The notes under the pieces are model-generated. The model was not told the DNA's origin, searched no databases, and saw only the letters and a program-made list of their open reading frames with translations. Shown here piece by piece: positions 5,093 through 5,106 of a DNA stretch of 5,106 bases. This stretch comes from an uncultured Gammaproteobacteria bacterium (lineage in GTDB: Bacteria > Pseudomonadota > Gammaproteobacteria > Pseudomonadales > Pseudohongiellaceae). The stretch's first letter is position 1. Every line of letters begins with the position of its first letter. Made by a program: the position numbers and the translations under genes. The stretch spans positions 1 through 5,106 of the forward strand of contig CAIYIP010000218.1 in NCBI GenBank assembly GCA_903926285.1. Direction: 5' to 3'.

Positions 5093-5106
5093 GTGAAGGG
5101 CTGACA

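Noticed and set aside
1..5106. Defence system, mobile element, CRISPR or RNA gene
   Set aside because: Both strands were read for transposase-like genes, terminal repeats, regularly spaced repeats and tRNA or rRNA motifs; none was seen, and all sizeable genes belong to housekeeping or general hydrolase families.

Overview
The window reads as ordinary chromosome from a gammaproteobacterium. Base composition is near 50% GC by eye. CysE and GpsA look like Escherichia coli or Pseudomonas proteins, and the order gpsA, DUF4389 protein, sixA, alpha/beta hydrolase recalls chromosomal clusters of the Pseudomonadales/Cellvibrionales type. That taxonomic placement is inferred from remembered protein features, not from any search. 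There are no insertion sequences, phage genes, CRISPR arrays, tRNAs or rRNAs.

Left part, minus strand (1-1319): cysE (serine O-acetyltransferase, first step of cysteine synthesis) is followed 84 bp downstream by a GTG-started alpha/beta hydrolase whose 3' end lies beyond base 1. Bases 1320-1552 are a divergent intergenic region of 233 bp. It holds a good ribosome binding site and plausible sigma-70 promoter for cysE, a weaker promoter candidate for gpsA, and two inverted repeats.

Middle part, plus strand (1553-4433): four co-directional, closely spaced genes likely form one transcription unit. They are gpsA (glycerol-3-phosphate dehydrogenase, phospholipid precursor supply), a small DUF4389 membrane protein with a strikingly acidic C-terminal tail, sixA (a histidine phosphatase of the SixA type) and a SERHL-like alpha/beta hydrolase. 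Gaps are 31, 21 and 6 bp. The hydrolase starts with GTG in the same frame as sixA, separated from it by a single TGA.

Right part (4434-5106): a stem-loop without a U-tract sits between the convergent ends of the hydrolase gene and minus-strand folE (GTP cyclohydrolase I, first step of tetrahydrofolate or pterin synthesis). folE has no visible Shine-Dalgarno sequence. A weak promoter candidate upstream contains a near-palindrome exactly in its spacer.

I did not find an evident new biological system. The more interesting points are the acidic Asp-rich tail of the DUF4389 protein and its grouping with gpsA and sixA, the CysE C-terminus that lacks the isoleucine used to dock on CysK in E. coli, the in-frame sixA/hydrolase junction, and the structured convergent and divergent intergenic regions.
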